From assembly GCA_017521565.1 (NCBI GenBank), contig JAFXCE010000066.1, positions 1 through 64,000 of the forward strand: a DNA stretch of 64,000 nt, in the 5' to 3' direction. Under the pieces are notes generated by a model, which made no database searches, was not told where the DNA came from, and was given only the letters and a program-made list of their open reading frames with translations. Both the position numbers and the translations under genes were made by a program. Source of the stretch: Clostridia bacterium (GTDB taxonomy: Bacteria > Bacillota > Clostridia > Christensenellales > Aristaeellaceae). Positions 1-9,600 of the stretch are shown one piece after another. Positions within the stretch are counted from its first letter, which is position 1. Each line of letters opens with the position of its first letter.

Positions 1-43
1 GCGCTATTGCGCAGCGGTAATTAAGAATCACGCTCTTAAAACC

Positions 44-110
44 GACGCGAAGCGAGGAAGGGTCAAGGGATGAAATCCCTTGCAGGGGTGTGGGGACAGA
101 GTCCCCCATC
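44..110 (-). repeat. Two-hairpin intergenic repeat, copy A
   Basis: Read on the minus strand this is a GGGGAC/GTCCCC hairpin (92-106), a short ACCCC spacer, an AAGGG/CCCTT hairpin (64-82) and a tail containing CGCTTCGCGTCGG. The same architecture occurs at 11108-11174 and 44000-44064. It starts about 11 nt after the stop codon of the nrnA-like gene and may also act as its terminator, although no long T tract follows. Confidence 0.6.
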
Positions 111-120
111 CGTTCTCCTT

Positions 121-1077
121 TTACCCCAGCTTTTCTTTCATTGCCGCAAGGACGGTCTGCACAGCCGCATCCATCGGCATGTGCATCGTCACGCCCGCCG
201 CCTGCGCATGTCCGCCACCGCCGAACTGCTTCGCAATGTCGTTGACCGTGTCCGGTTCAACAGCACGCAGGGACAGCTTCACGCCCTCCTCACGCTGCGT
301 CGCCAGAATGGCCATGCGCACGCCTTCAACTTCCAGCGCCTTATTGACCAGGCCGCCGGTCTGGCTGTAATCCGCACCCGCTTCGTCCATGTCGGCCTGC
401 GTCAGTTCAATCACGCCGACCTGACCATCCAGCTCAAAATGCAGCTTCTGATAAGCGATGCGCGTCAGATTTACAGCCGTTCTTTCCTGCGTGCGGTAAA
501 GCACCCGGGTAATGTAGGAAATGTCCACGCCCAGCGCACGAAGCTTCCCGGCGATCTCAAAAGCCAGCGGCGTCGTATACGGATACATGAAATGACCAGT
601 ATCGGTAGACATACCCGTCATCAGGCAGGTACCCATATCCAGCGTCACATTCACACCCAGCGCCGTGATGACTTCATACGCCAGCACGCAGCAGGAACAC
701 TCATCGCCGCGAATATAATTGTAATCGCCATAGCCGGGATTGGTCGCATGATGATCGATGACCATCCTTACAGGAGCGCGATCAAAGATTGCGTCCGCCT
801 TTCCCAGCAGCTTGTGATCACTCACATCGACAGCAATGACCGTATCATAAAGACCCTCGGTCTCCTCCGGCCTGAGAAAGCATTCCACGCCCGGTAAATA
901 ACCAAGACTCTTATCCGTCTTGCCGTCGCAGATCACATCCACCTCTTTGCCAAGCGACAAAAAAGCAAGGCGTAGCGCCAGCGTCGCGCCCACGGTATCC
1001 CCATCCGGAGATACGTGAGCGATGAGCGCCATTCGCTTCGCCTTGCGTGCCTGACAAAGCCAATCCTGATTATTCAT
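121..1077 (-). CDS. nrnA: DHH/DHHA1 phosphoesterase, NrnA-like oligoribonuclease/pAp phosphatase
   Basis: This 318-residue protein belongs to the DHH-DHHA1 superfamily, whose NrnA members degrade short oligoribonucleotides (nanoRNA) and dephosphorylate pAp in the cytosol with Mn2+. Visible motifs are a SPDGDT metal-binding segment near residue 25, the IDHH signature near residue 108 and the DHHA1 glycine loop GGGGH near the C-terminus. The chosen ATG at 1077 overlaps the rbfA stop by 8 nt, which indicates translational coupling; longer upstream in-frame starts lie deep inside rbfA. It is the last gene of the rimP-nusA-infB-rbfA operon, its usual place in Firmicutes. Family membership is clear; the exact substrate preference is inferred. 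Confidence 0.9.
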   Translation of the reverse strand: MNNQDWLCQARKAKRMALIAHVSPDGDTVGATLALRLAFLSLGKEVDVICDGKTDKSLGYLPGVECFLRPEETEGLYDTVIAVDVSDHKLLGKADAIFDRAPVRMVIDHHATNPGYGDYNYIRGDECSCCVLAYEVITALGVNVTLDMGTCLMTGMSTDTGHFMYPYTTPLAFEIAGKLRALGVDISYITRVLYRTQERTAVNLTRIAYQKLHFELDGQVGVIELTQADMDEAGADYSQTGGLVNKALEVEGVRMAILATQREEGVKLSLRAVEPDTVNDIAKQFGGGGHAQAAGVTMHMPMDAAVQTVLAAMKEKLG

Positions 1078-1447
1078 CGGACTGACTGCCCTCCGTCTTT
1101 CTGACCTCATTGATCAGGCTTGCGATGTGCACGCCATACTCAATCGTCGTGTCCAGTTCGAAGAGAAGCTCGGGCGTATAGCGAAGCTGCACCCGACGGC
1201 CGACATTATGGCGGATAAAGCCAGCGGCGCTCTTGAGCGCCTTCATCATCGGCTCCCGCTTCTCCTCTTCAAATATGCTGACATAAACCTTCGCATAGCG
1301 AAGATCACGCGTCACGTCCACATGCGTGATGGAGAACATACACTGCGTGCGAGGATCGGATACATCCTCTCGGATGATCCTCTCCACCTCACGCATAATC
1401 TCCGCAGCAATGCGATCCGTACGCTCAAACTGCTGTTGCTTTGCCAA
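1070..1447 (-). CDS. rbfA: 30S ribosome-binding factor A
   Basis: RbfA is a 125-residue KH-fold assembly factor that binds immature 30S subunits and helps 16S rRNA 5' end maturation. The N-terminal helix with RTDRIAAEIMREVERII and the segment VDVTRDLRYAKVYVS are typical of the family, as is the length. The start codon is TTG at 1447; an AGAGG ribosome binding site sits 7 nt upstream and no better start is present. It follows infB after 32 nt and overlaps the next gene, so it is part of the nusA-infB operon. Confidence 0.95.
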   Translation of the reverse strand: MAKQQQFERTDRIAAEIMREVERIIREDVSDPRTQCMFSITHVDVTRDLRYAKVYVSIFEEEKREPMMKALKSAAGFIRHNVGRRVQLRYTPELLFELDTTIEYGVHIASLINEVRKTEGSQSDE

Positions 1448-1479
1448 ATTGATAACCTCTAATCAGATTAACCCTGTGC

Positions 1480-4104
1480 TCAGCGCGGAATCTCTTCCAT
1501 GATGAAGCACTCGATGACGTCGCCTTCCTTGATATCGGAGTAGTTCTCCAGCGTCACGCCGCACTCGTAGCCATCCTTGACTTCCTTGACAGCGTCCCTG
1601 AAGCGCTGGAGGCTGGTCAGCTTGCCTTCGTAGACAACGATGTTGTCGCGCATCAGGCGAACCTGCGCATTGCGCTGAATGAGACCATCGGTGACATAGG
1701 AACCGGCGACAATGCCGACATTGGTAATCTTAAAGACATTGCGCACCTCAGCATGGCCCAAGACGTTCTCGCGGAACTCCGGAGCAAGCAGGCCCTTCAT
1801 GGCCTTCTCGATCTCCTCAATGGCCTGATAGATGACGCGGTAGTAGCGGATATCGATACCGTCGCGGTTCGCCGCCTCACGCGCCTTCGCATCCGGACGG
1901 ACGTTGAAGCCGATGATGATCGCGCCGTCGATGCCGGCAAGCATGACGTCGTTCTCGGTAACCGCACCGACGCCGCTGTGAATTGTGCGCACGCGGACTT
2001 CCTTGTTGGAAAGCTTCTCCAGAGACTGCTTGACAGCCTCGACAGAGCCCTGCACGTCCGCCTTGATGATGATGTTGAGATCCTTGACCTCGCCCTCTTC
2101 GAGCTTGCTGTAAAGCTCCTCGAGGGTGGAAGCAGAATTCATCTTGACCATGGAAGCCTTCGCTTTCGCAGCGCGCTCCTCAACAACCTGACGCGCGAGC
2201 TTCTCATCGGCAACGGCCATGAACTCATCGCCAGCCTCCGGCACGCCGCCGAAGCCGATAATCTCCACCGGGGTGGACGGCAGCGCGGTCTTCACGCGGT
2301 CGCCGCGGGAAGAAATCATCGCGCGAACGCGACCATAAGCATTGCCCGCCACGACCATGTCGCCAACATGGAGCGTACCGGTCTGCACCAGTGCGGTCGC
2401 AACGGCGCCGCGGGAGTGATCCAGCTTCGCCTCGATGATGACGCCGCGAGCCTTGCGGTCCGGGTTCGCCTTGAGTTCGAGCATTTCGGCCATCAGCAGG
2501 ACGTTCTCAAGCAAATCGTCGATGCCCTCGCCAGTCTTCGCGGAAACCGGCACGCAGATGGTATCTCCACCCCACTCCTCCGGCACAACTTCGTAACGGG
2601 TGAGTTCCTGCTTGACGGTATCCGGATCGGCAGTCGGCTTATCCATCTTGTTGATCGCCACGATGATCGGGCACTTGGCCGCCTTGGCGTGGTTGATAGA
2701 CTCGATGGTCTGCGGCATGACGCCGTCGTCCGCCGCGACAACCAGGATCGCAATATCGGTCGCCTGCGTACCACGGGCGCGCATGGCAGTAAACGCCTCG
2801 TGACCCGGGGTATCCAGGAAGGTGATCTGACGTCCATCGACATTGGCGGTATACGCGCCAATGTGCTGGGTAATGCCGCCGGCCTCGCCCGCGGTAACCT
2901 TGGTCTTGCGGATGTAGTCAAGCAGGGAGGTCTTGCCGTGGTCGACATGACCCATGATGGTGACAACCGGCGGGCGGGTGATGAGATCCTCCTCAGCATC
3001 CTCCACGTTCTCAGCAGAGAGCGCATCCTCGGCGGTCTTATCCAGCTTCATCTCCAGCGTCACGCCGAACTCGGACGCGACCAGAGACGCCGTATCGTAG
3101 TCAAGCTCCTGATTGATCGTCGCCATGATGCCCAGAAGCAGCAGCTTCTTGATGATCTCGCCAGCCGGCTTGCCGATGCGCTCGGTCAGGTCACGGACGG
3201 TGATGGTCTCAGCCGTCATAAATGCGGTCTCAATCTTGATCGGGGCCATCATCTGCTGCGCAGAGAGCTGCTTGCCCTTCTTCTTGCGGCCGCCGCGCAC
3301 AACCTCGTCATCCATGCCGTAGCCGGACTCACGCGCAAGCTGCTTGCGGTTCTTCGCATTCTGATGCTCCGGATCATGCTGACGCTGGCGGAGCTTCTTG
3401 TTGGGATCGTAGTTGGATACGCGTTCCTTTTCCACAGTCGGAATGAGTTCCGGACCCTTCGGACCGCGGCTGGCCGGACGGCCTGCACCGCCCATCGGAC
3501 GGCCGGCGCCACCCTGCGCGCCGCCCATCGGGCGCGGCGCACCCTGACCCGCCTGACGCGGCTGGAAATTGCCGCCTTCGCGGTTCATCGGACGCGGACC
3601 ATTCGCGCCCTGCGGACGCGGCTGGAAATTGCCCTCGCGGCCCATCGGACGGGGGCCGTTCGCGCCCTGCGGACGCGGACCATTCGCGCCCTGCGGACGC
3701 GGACCCTGCGCACCCTGCGGACGCGGACCCTGCTGGCCCTGGGCACGCGGCGCACGCTCTTCTGCGACCGGCACAGCGGGCTTCTCAGCCGGCTTTTCAA
3801 CCGGCTTCTCTTCCGCCTTGGGCGCTTCTTTCTTTTCTTCTTTCTTCTCCTCTGCAACAGGAGCCGGCGGCACATCGTCAGGCATCGTCCAGGCCTTGCT
3901 CTGGGAACTCAGTGCCTTCTGCTGTTCCTCGCGGCGCTTCTCCTCGCGCTCCGCCTCCTCGCGCTGCATAAAGCCGCTCTCGATCTTACGCAGCTCGGCG
4001 AGCGTCTTTTCCGCAGCCTGACGGACGCTTCCCACGTCGCCCAGCAGCTTTGCCGCCCTGCGGCTCAGTTCCTTCGTTGCATCTTGAACCTTCATCTTGG
4101 ACAT
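1480..4104 (-). CDS. infB: Translation initiation factor IF-2
   Basis: IF-2 is the GTPase that brings initiator fMet-tRNA to the 30S subunit and promotes subunit joining. The G domain shows GHVDHGKT (G1), the DTPGHEAF segment (G3) and NKMDKP (G4), followed by the IF-2 C-terminal domains. At 874 residues it is long for the family because the N-terminal region carries an acidic/lysine-rich stretch and a low-complexity Pro-Gln-Gly-Arg repeat region ([12 protein letters not shown] units encoded around 3470-3740). The ATG at 4104 has an AGGGG site 6 nt upstream; an in-frame TTG at 4125 is a weaker alternative. It lies between ylxQ and rbfA in the usual operon order. Confidence 0.95.
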   Translation of the reverse strand: MSKMKVQDATKELSRRAAKLLGDVGSVRQAAEKTLAELRKIESGFMQREEAEREEKRREEQQKALSSQSKAWTMPDDVPPAPVAEEKKEEKKEAPKAEEKPVEKPAEKPAVPVAEERAPRAQGQQGPRPQGAQGPRPQGANGPRPQGANGPRPMGREGNFQPRPQGANGPRPMNREGGNFQPRQAGQGAPRPMGGAQGGAGRPMGGAGRPASRGPKGPELIPTVEKERVSNYDPNKKLRQRQHDPEHQNAKNRKQLARESGYGMDDEVVRGGRKKKGKQLSAQQMMAPIKIETAFMTAETITVRDLTERIGKPAGEIIKKLLLLGIMATINQELDYDTASLVASEFGVTLEMKLDKTAEDALSAENVEDAEEDLITRPPVVTIMGHVDHGKTSLLDYIRKTKVTAGEAGGITQHIGAYTANVDGRQITFLDTPGHEAFTAMRARGTQATDIAILVVAADDGVMPQTIESINHAKAAKCPIIVAINKMDKPTADPDTVKQELTRYEVVPEEWGGDTICVPVSAKTGEGIDDLLENVLLMAEMLELKANPDRKARGVIIEAKLDHSRGAVATALVQTGTLHVGDMVVAGNAYGRVRAMISSRGDRVKTALPSTPVEIIGFGGVPEAGDEFMAVADEKLARQVVEERAAKAKASMVKMNSASTLEELYSKLEEGEVKDLNIIIKADVQGSVEAVKQSLEKLSNKEVRVRTIHSGVGAVTENDVMLAGIDGAIIIGFNVRPDAKAREAANRDGIDIRYYRVIYQAIEEIEKAMKGLLAPEFRENVLGHAEVRNVFKITNVGIVAGSYVTDGLIQRNAQVRLMRDNIVVYEGKLTSLQRFRDAVKEVKDGYECGVTLENYSDIKEGDVIECFIMEEIPR

Positions 4105-4191
4105 TCTGCCCCTGCACCCCCGCAAATCGCGCTATTACGCTTCATATCAGTAAGTATTGTTGTTGCCCTTCCATATCGCGGCTGCGCCGCA

Positions 4192-4503
4192 TCATTCCTG
4201 AGAAGCCAATGCCTGCAGCTTATCACAGAGCGTTCCCTTAGCGACCGCCGCGCACATGCGCCCGGGCTTGCCAATCGCAAAACCCAGCCGGTCAGGACTC
4301 GTCTCATAAAGCACAGCGCCATAAAATGCGCAGGCATCCCTCAGCTTCTTCTTCGTATTATCCGACGCACCGCTGTCAAGCAGTACCAATCCCGCTTCCT
4401 TTGCAGCAATCGCGGCATGCACGCCGTCGCTGCCAAGCGTCAGCACGCCCGCTCGCCTGGCGATGCCCAGCATCGAATAAAACGTATCACGTTCAATCGG
4501 CAT
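4192..4503 (-). CDS. ylxQ: L7Ae/L30e-family RNA-binding protein, YlxQ-like
   Basis: This 103-residue protein has the L7Ae/L30e/Gadd45 fold seen in YlxQ and L7Ae-like proteins, which bind kink-turn RNA. The signature segments are LGIARRAGVLTLG near the N-terminus and LVLLDSGASDNTKKKL in the middle. It overlaps the upstream rnpM gene by 11 nt, and its ATG is preceded by a GGAGG within that gene, so the two are translationally coupled. Position between rnpM and infB is the standard Firmicutes arrangement. Its precise cellular RNA target is not established from the sequence. Confidence 0.85.
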   Translation of the reverse strand: MPIERDTFYSMLGIARRAGVLTLGSDGVHAAIAAKEAGLVLLDSGASDNTKKKLRDACAFYGAVLYETSPDRLGFAIGKPGRMCAAVAKGTLCDKLQALASQE

Positions 4504-4759
4504 CGATTTCCTCCATCAGCTGGCTGAAAACGTCCTGCTCGATCTTGGTCTCCAGCGCGCGCTCAAGCTGCCGCTGGCGGACTGCCTTGTCAAGACACTC
4601 CTTGGACCTGCAAATATATGCGCCTCTGCCCGGCGCCTTGCCCACCCGGTCAAAGCTGATCACGCCTTCGGGGGACTTGACAATGCGCAGCAGGCTGCGC
4701 TTTTCTTTCATTTCGCGGCAGCCCACACACATACGCATGGGAATCTTGCGTGTCTTCAT
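4493..4759 (-). CDS. rnpM: YlxR/RnpM family RNA-binding regulator
   Basis: This is an 88-residue YlxR-family protein. The family signature MRMCVGCREMKEKRSLLRIV and the GRGAYIC segment are both present. Family members bind RNA; in Bacillus the homologue has been reported to modulate RNase P, hence the name RnpM. The gene sits 16 nt downstream of nusA and overlaps ylxQ by 11 nt, inside the nusA-infB operon. Confidence 0.88.
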   Translation of the reverse strand: MKTRKIPMRMCVGCREMKEKRSLLRIVKSPEGVISFDRVGKAPGRGAYICRSKECLDKAVRQRQLERALETKIEQDVFSQLMEEIDAD

Positions 4760-4775
4760 CGGCGATCACCCCGAA

Positions 4776-5918
4776 TCAGGCTTCCTCGGTCGCTTCCGTC
4801 TCGGCGTCGAGCATCTGCTCATCGACCTGGCTCTGGCTCTTGATATCGATCTTCCAGCCGGTCAGACGCGCCGCAAGGCGGGCATTCTGGCCTTCCTTGC
4901 CGATGGCAAGGGAAAGCTGGTTATCCGGCACGACGACGCGGCAGGCCTTTTCCTTCTCGTTGACAAACACACTGACCACATGCGCCGGATTAAGCGCATT
5001 GGCGACAAACTCGGAAGGATCCGCGGACCACTTGATGATGTCAATCTTTTCGCCGCGCAGCTCAGTCACCACGCGATCCACGCGCTGACCGCGCGGGCCG
5101 ACGCAGGAACCGACCGGATCGATCATCGGATCGCTGGAGTAGACAGCCATCTTCGTGCGGGAACCCGCCTCGCGCGCGATGGACTTGATCTGCACGATAC
5201 CGCTCTGAATCTCCGGAACCTCCAGCTCAAACAGGCGCTTCACCAGGCCCGGATGGATGCGCGAAACGCTGACCTGCGGACCATACTTCGCGCCCGGACG
5301 AGCCAGACGGCGATCGGCTACGACCTCCAGCAGGTAGACCTTAAAACGCTCGCCCGGCGTATACACATCGGCAGCCATCTGCTGCGCCATCTCCAGCGCA
5401 CCCTCGGTCTTGCCCAGCTCGACATACACGGTCTTGCTCTCCGGATCAACGCTGTGCACGATTGCGGTGAGGATCTCGTTCTCCTTTTCAATGAAGTCGT
5501 CGTAGATCTTTCCGCGCTCCGCCTCACGGATCTTCTGCACGATCACCTGCTTAGCGGTCTGCGCAGCAACGCGGCGGAAGTTATTCGGGGTTACCTCGAC
5601 CTCGACGATATCGCCCTCTTCGTAGCTGGGCTGAATCTTGCGCGCAGCCTCGACAGAAATCTCAGTCGCCTCGTCGACAACCCAGGTTTCCACCTGCTTG
5701 CGTGCATACAGGCGCACGGCGCCGGTCACGCGGTCAAGCTCCACGCGCACATTAGGCGTAGAAGCCGGAACGCCGTATTCCTTGTTGAAATTGTTCTTAT
5801 ATGCGCTCTTGAGCGCTTCCTCGATGGCGGAGAAGAGCACTTCCTTGCCGATGTTCTTTTCCTTGGCAAGCAGCGCCACCGCTTCAATCATCGCTTTGTT
5901 TTCATTCTTATCCATCAT
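4776..5918 (-). CDS. nusA: Transcription termination/antitermination factor NusA
   Basis: NusA binds RNA polymerase and nascent RNA and controls pausing, termination and antitermination. The 380-residue protein has the N-terminal RNAP-binding domain, an S1 domain (the GDIVEVEVTPNNF and KTVYVELGKTEGAL region), then two KH domains with DPVGSCVGPRGQRV and LAIGKEGQNARLAARLTGW. It ends with a short acidic tail as in B. subtilis. Two adjacent ATG codons lie at the start; AAGGAG is about 10 nt upstream. It is the second gene after rimP, separated by 21 nt. Confidence 0.96.
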   Translation of the reverse strand: MMDKNENKAMIEAVALLAKEKNIGKEVLFSAIEEALKSAYKNNFNKEYGVPASTPNVRVELDRVTGAVRLYARKQVETWVVDEATEISVEAARKIQPSYEEGDIVEVEVTPNNFRRVAAQTAKQVIVQKIREAERGKIYDDFIEKENEILTAIVHSVDPESKTVYVELGKTEGALEMAQQMAADVYTPGERFKVYLLEVVADRRLARPGAKYGPQVSVSRIHPGLVKRLFELEVPEIQSGIVQIKSIAREAGSRTKMAVYSSDPMIDPVGSCVGPRGQRVDRVVTELRGEKIDIIKWSADPSEFVANALNPAHVVSVFVNEKEKACRVVVPDNQLSLAIGKEGQNARLAARLTGWKIDIKSQSQVDEQMLDAETEATEEA

Positions 5919-5939
5919 TTTGACGCTTCTCCTTCCTCA

Positions 5940-6431
5940 TCATTCCACGTCAAGCGCCTGTTCGTCTCCCAGGTCTTCCTCAGTGATGACAATGACAGGC
6001 TTGCACAGGGAAATCTCCTTCAGGGTGAACTTCATCTCGCCGCCTGCGGTCATGATGCTCACCTGATCCCCGTCAAGACCCAGCAGTTCGCCCTCAAATC
6101 GCCTGCACTTATCAATTGCGCGATAGAGATGCACTTCCACCTGATCGCCGACATGGGCGTCATAGTCCTTCTGCTTTTTCAGGGGACGATCAATACCCGG
6201 CGAACATACCTCGAGGAAATCGTAATCCACGCGCTCAACCAAAGGCATCACGGCGCGGTGGTACGTTTCACAGTCACTCAAGGTAATTCCGTCGGGCTTG
6301 TCAATATAGATCCGCAGATACCGGCTTGCGCCTTCGCGCGCAAGCTCAACGTCTACAAGCTCCACCTGCTGCTGCTCTGCAAGCTTTCTGCAGGCAGGCT
6401 CAACGACGCGGGTCAGATCGCTTTGTGCCAT
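5940..6431 (-). CDS. rimP: Ribosome maturation factor RimP
   Basis: RimP is a 30S assembly factor needed for early steps around protein S12. This 163-residue protein has the characteristic central segments YLRIYIDKPDGITLSDC and DYDFLEVCSPGIDRPL. It is the first gene of the rimP-nusA-rnpM-ylxQ-infB-rbfA-nrnA operon and is preceded by a strong promoter and a roughly 135-nt leader carrying a hairpin. GGGAG lies 7 nt before the ATG. Confidence 0.94.
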   Translation of the reverse strand: MAQSDLTRVVEPACRKLAEQQQVELVDVELAREGASRYLRIYIDKPDGITLSDCETYHRAVMPLVERVDYDFLEVCSPGIDRPLKKQKDYDAHVGDQVEVHLYRAIDKCRRFEGELLGLDGDQVSIMTAGGEMKFTLKEISLCKPVIVITEEDLGDEQALDVE

Positions 6432-6495
6432 TCACACACTCCCAAGTCTACATTCAATAAAGGTATTCTATTTTGAAAAAGCACGGTATTCAACA

Positions 6496-6524
6496 GAAAG
6501 AGTGGGCATTTCTCCCACTCTTTC
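6496..6524 (-). promoter_or_regulatory. Leader hairpin upstream of rimP
   Basis: An 11-bp perfect inverted repeat (GAAAGAGTGGG / CCCACTCTTTC, 7-nt loop) lies between the rimP promoter and the rimP start. On the minus strand it is followed by TGTTGAATACC rather than by a clean T tract, so it could be an attenuator, a stability hairpin or a protein-binding leader element. The polC stop is far enough upstream that it might also serve as a weak polC terminator. Confidence 0.55.
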
Positions 6525-6572
6525 CATCAAACTGCATGCGCAGTACCCTGCTAAAACAAATCCTACGCGGCT

Positions 6573-6601
6573 ATTATATCACCGCTTTTTCAAAAATACA
6601 A
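6573..6601 (-). promoter_or_regulatory. Sigma-A type promoter of the rimP-nusA-infB operon
   Basis: On the minus strand TTGTAT, a 17-nt spacer and a perfect TATAAT are present, with a predicted transcription start near 6566. This splits the long minus-strand gene run into a polC-side operon and a rimP operon. Confidence 0.75.
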
Positions 6602-6692
6602 CCCTCTATGCACGTTTTATCAGCTATTCCGGCAAAAAACGTTTTATAACGCTGCAAATTTTGAATCATTTCCCGTCAAAAACGGTGATCAA

Positions 6693-9600
6693 TCAGAACG
6701 AAAACAGCGTCGTCTGATTCGTCTCCGGAAGATGATTGAGGCAGCCCAGTTCGCGCATCATGTCGATCACGGCCTGAGACGCCTTTCCGCGGTTACGCAG
6801 GTCCTCCACGGAGATAAACGGGCTCTGCTTTCTCGCCTCCACAATGGCATGAGCAGCGCTTTCGCCAAGGCCCGGCAGCGCGTTGAACGGCACGCGGATG
6901 AGGCTATCGGAGAGCAGCTGGAAATTCGTCGCGTCGCTCTCATTCAGATCAACCGGCGCAAGCCGGATACCACGGCAGAGCATCTCGATGACCAGTTCCA
7001 TGATGATCATCAGATCCTTGTCTTTCTGCGTGAGCTCCTTTGCGTTTGCCTCCATCTCCTTATATCGGGCGCGGATGGACTCCAGCGATCCGCAGAGAAT
7101 GCTCGCATCAAAGCTGTCCGCGCGAACGGTATAATATGCGCAGTAATACGCAGCCGGGCGGTAGACCTTATACCACGCCACGCGCAGGGACATCGTGACA
7201 TAGGCCACAGCATGCCCCTTGGGGAACATGTACTTGATCTTCTTGCAGGAATCGATGAACCACTGCGGCACGCTGTGGTCGATCATCGCCTGTTCCATCT
7301 CCGGCTTGAGACCCTTTCCCTTTCTGACAAACTCCATCGTGTCAAACGCCATCTTCGGCGCAACGCCGTAATCCATCAGCGCATTCATGATGTCGTCTCG
7401 CGTGCAGATACAGGACGAGAACGGCGCAATGCCGTTTTTGACGATCTCCTGCGCATTGCCAATCCAGACGTCCGTACCATGGGACAAGCCGGAAATACGC
7501 ACCAGCTCATCCATCGTCGTAGGCTTGGTCTCCTCCAGCATCTGGCGAACGAACTTCGTTCCGAATTCCGGCACGCCATACGTACCCGTATTGGAGCCGA
7601 TCTGCTCCGGCGTCACACCCAGCGCTTCCGTGCTTGAAAAGAGCGAAATCACCTTCGGGTCGGTCAGCGGAATTCTGGTCGCATCTACGCCCGTCAGGTC
7701 CATCAGCATGCGGATCATCGTCGGATCGTCGTGACCAAGAACGTCAAGCTTTACCAGCACATCGTGCATGGAACCAAAGTCGTAATGGGTCGTGACGGTC
7801 GGGTTGCTCATGTCATTGGCAGGATGATTAATCGCAACGAACTGCTGAATCTTGTATTCCTTGGGCAGTACAACCATGCCCGCCGGGTGCTGGCCCGTCG
7901 TGCGTTTGACGCCTACACACCCAAGGGCCAGGCGGTTCATCTCCGCCTCGGAGAGCACAAGCCCGCGCTCTTCGCAGTATTTCTTCACGTAACCATAGGC
8001 CGTCTTGTCCGCCAGCGTGCCAATCGTACCGGCACGATAGCAGTATTCCTTGCCGAAGAGTTCTTCGATGTAAGCATGCGCGCGCGGCTGATATACGCCC
8101 GAAAAGTTCAGGTCAATATCCGGCACCTTGTCGCCCTTGAAGCCGAGGAATACCTCAAACGGAATCTCAAAGCCGTCGCGGAAGAGTTCCTGCCCGCAGT
8201 TCGGGCAGTTCATCACCGGCAGGTCCGGACCGGTCTTATACTTCTGCTTGTCCACATCAAAGGTGTACCACTTGCACCTCTCGCAGCGGTAGTGCGGCGG
8301 CAGCGCATTGACCTCGGAAATGCCAACCAGATGCGCAACATAGGACGAGCCGACCGAACCGCGTGAGCCGACCAGATAGCCGTCTGCGTTGGACTTCTTG
8401 ACCAGTTTCTCTGCGATGTTATACAGCGTTCCATAGCCATAACCAAGGATGGAGCCAAGCTCCTTTTCCTTGCGGGCAATGACGATCTCCGGCGGATTGT
8501 CGCCGAAATGCTCGCGAATCTTTTCCTCGCAGAGATTGCGGATATTGTCCGCAGCATCCGCCCAGAAGGGCTGGAACGTCTCCTTTCCCTCCGGGTGCTT
8601 GGGATACAGGCCGACTTCTCCGATGCGCGCGGCGATCTTCGCCGGATTGTCGATGACAACCTCCTCCGCCTTCGCACGGCCCAGATAGGCAAACTCCTCC
8701 AGCATTTCATCCGTCGTCTTGAAATAGAGCGGCGGCTGATTGTCCGCATCCTTAAAGCCATATGCCGCCTGTATGATCGCGCGGAACTTCGCATCCTTGG
8801 GATCAAGGAAGTGCACATCGCCTGTCGCAACAACCGGAATGCCCAGTTCCTCACCAAGCCATACGATCTTGCGGTTATAATCGCGCAGCTGCTCTACATC
8901 CTCCGCCATGCCCTCGCGCAGCATGAACTCGTTGTTGCCCACGGGCTGGATTTCAAGGTAGTCGTAAAAGCGCGCTATGCGCTTGAGCTCCGTATCGTTT
9001 CGCCCATCGACGACCGCGCGGAAAAGCTCACCCGCCTCGCATGCAGAACCAACGATCAATCCCTTGCGATATTTCTGCAGAATCTCACGCGGCGTATGTG
9101 GCCTTCGGCTGAAGTAATTCAGGTGTCCCTCGGAGACAATATGATTGATGTTGGTAATGCCGTCCTGCTCGCAGGCCAGAAGGATGATATGATACGAATC
9201 GCCAATGGCGCCTCCGGTCAGCGCGCTGTTGATGTCGCAGACGCGCTCAACGCCCTTTTCAAGCGCCGTATCGAGCATACGGTTGAGCATCTGTGCCGTC
9301 GCGCGCGCGTCATGTACGGCGCGATGCGCATTCTTGAGGCTGATGCCCAGCGACTTACAGACCGCGCCAAGCCGATGGCTCTTGAGGCTGGGATACATGC
9401 GCCGGGAAAATTCCAGCGTATCGATCACCGGCATATGAATCTCGATGCCCAGCCGTTTACATTCCTCCGTGAGGAACGAATAGTCGAATTTGGCGTTATG
9501 CGCTGCAAATGCCGCATCGCCGATGAATTCCAGCAGCTTGGGAATCTCCGTTTCTGCCGTCCCGGCATCCGCAACCATGGCGTCGCTGATGCCGGTAAGG

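Noticed and set aside
1753..4527. Long plus-strand open frame opposite infB
   Set aside because: It is a shadow of a GC-rich gene: composition is skewed to His, Arg and Leu, and infB on the other strand has full family motifs.
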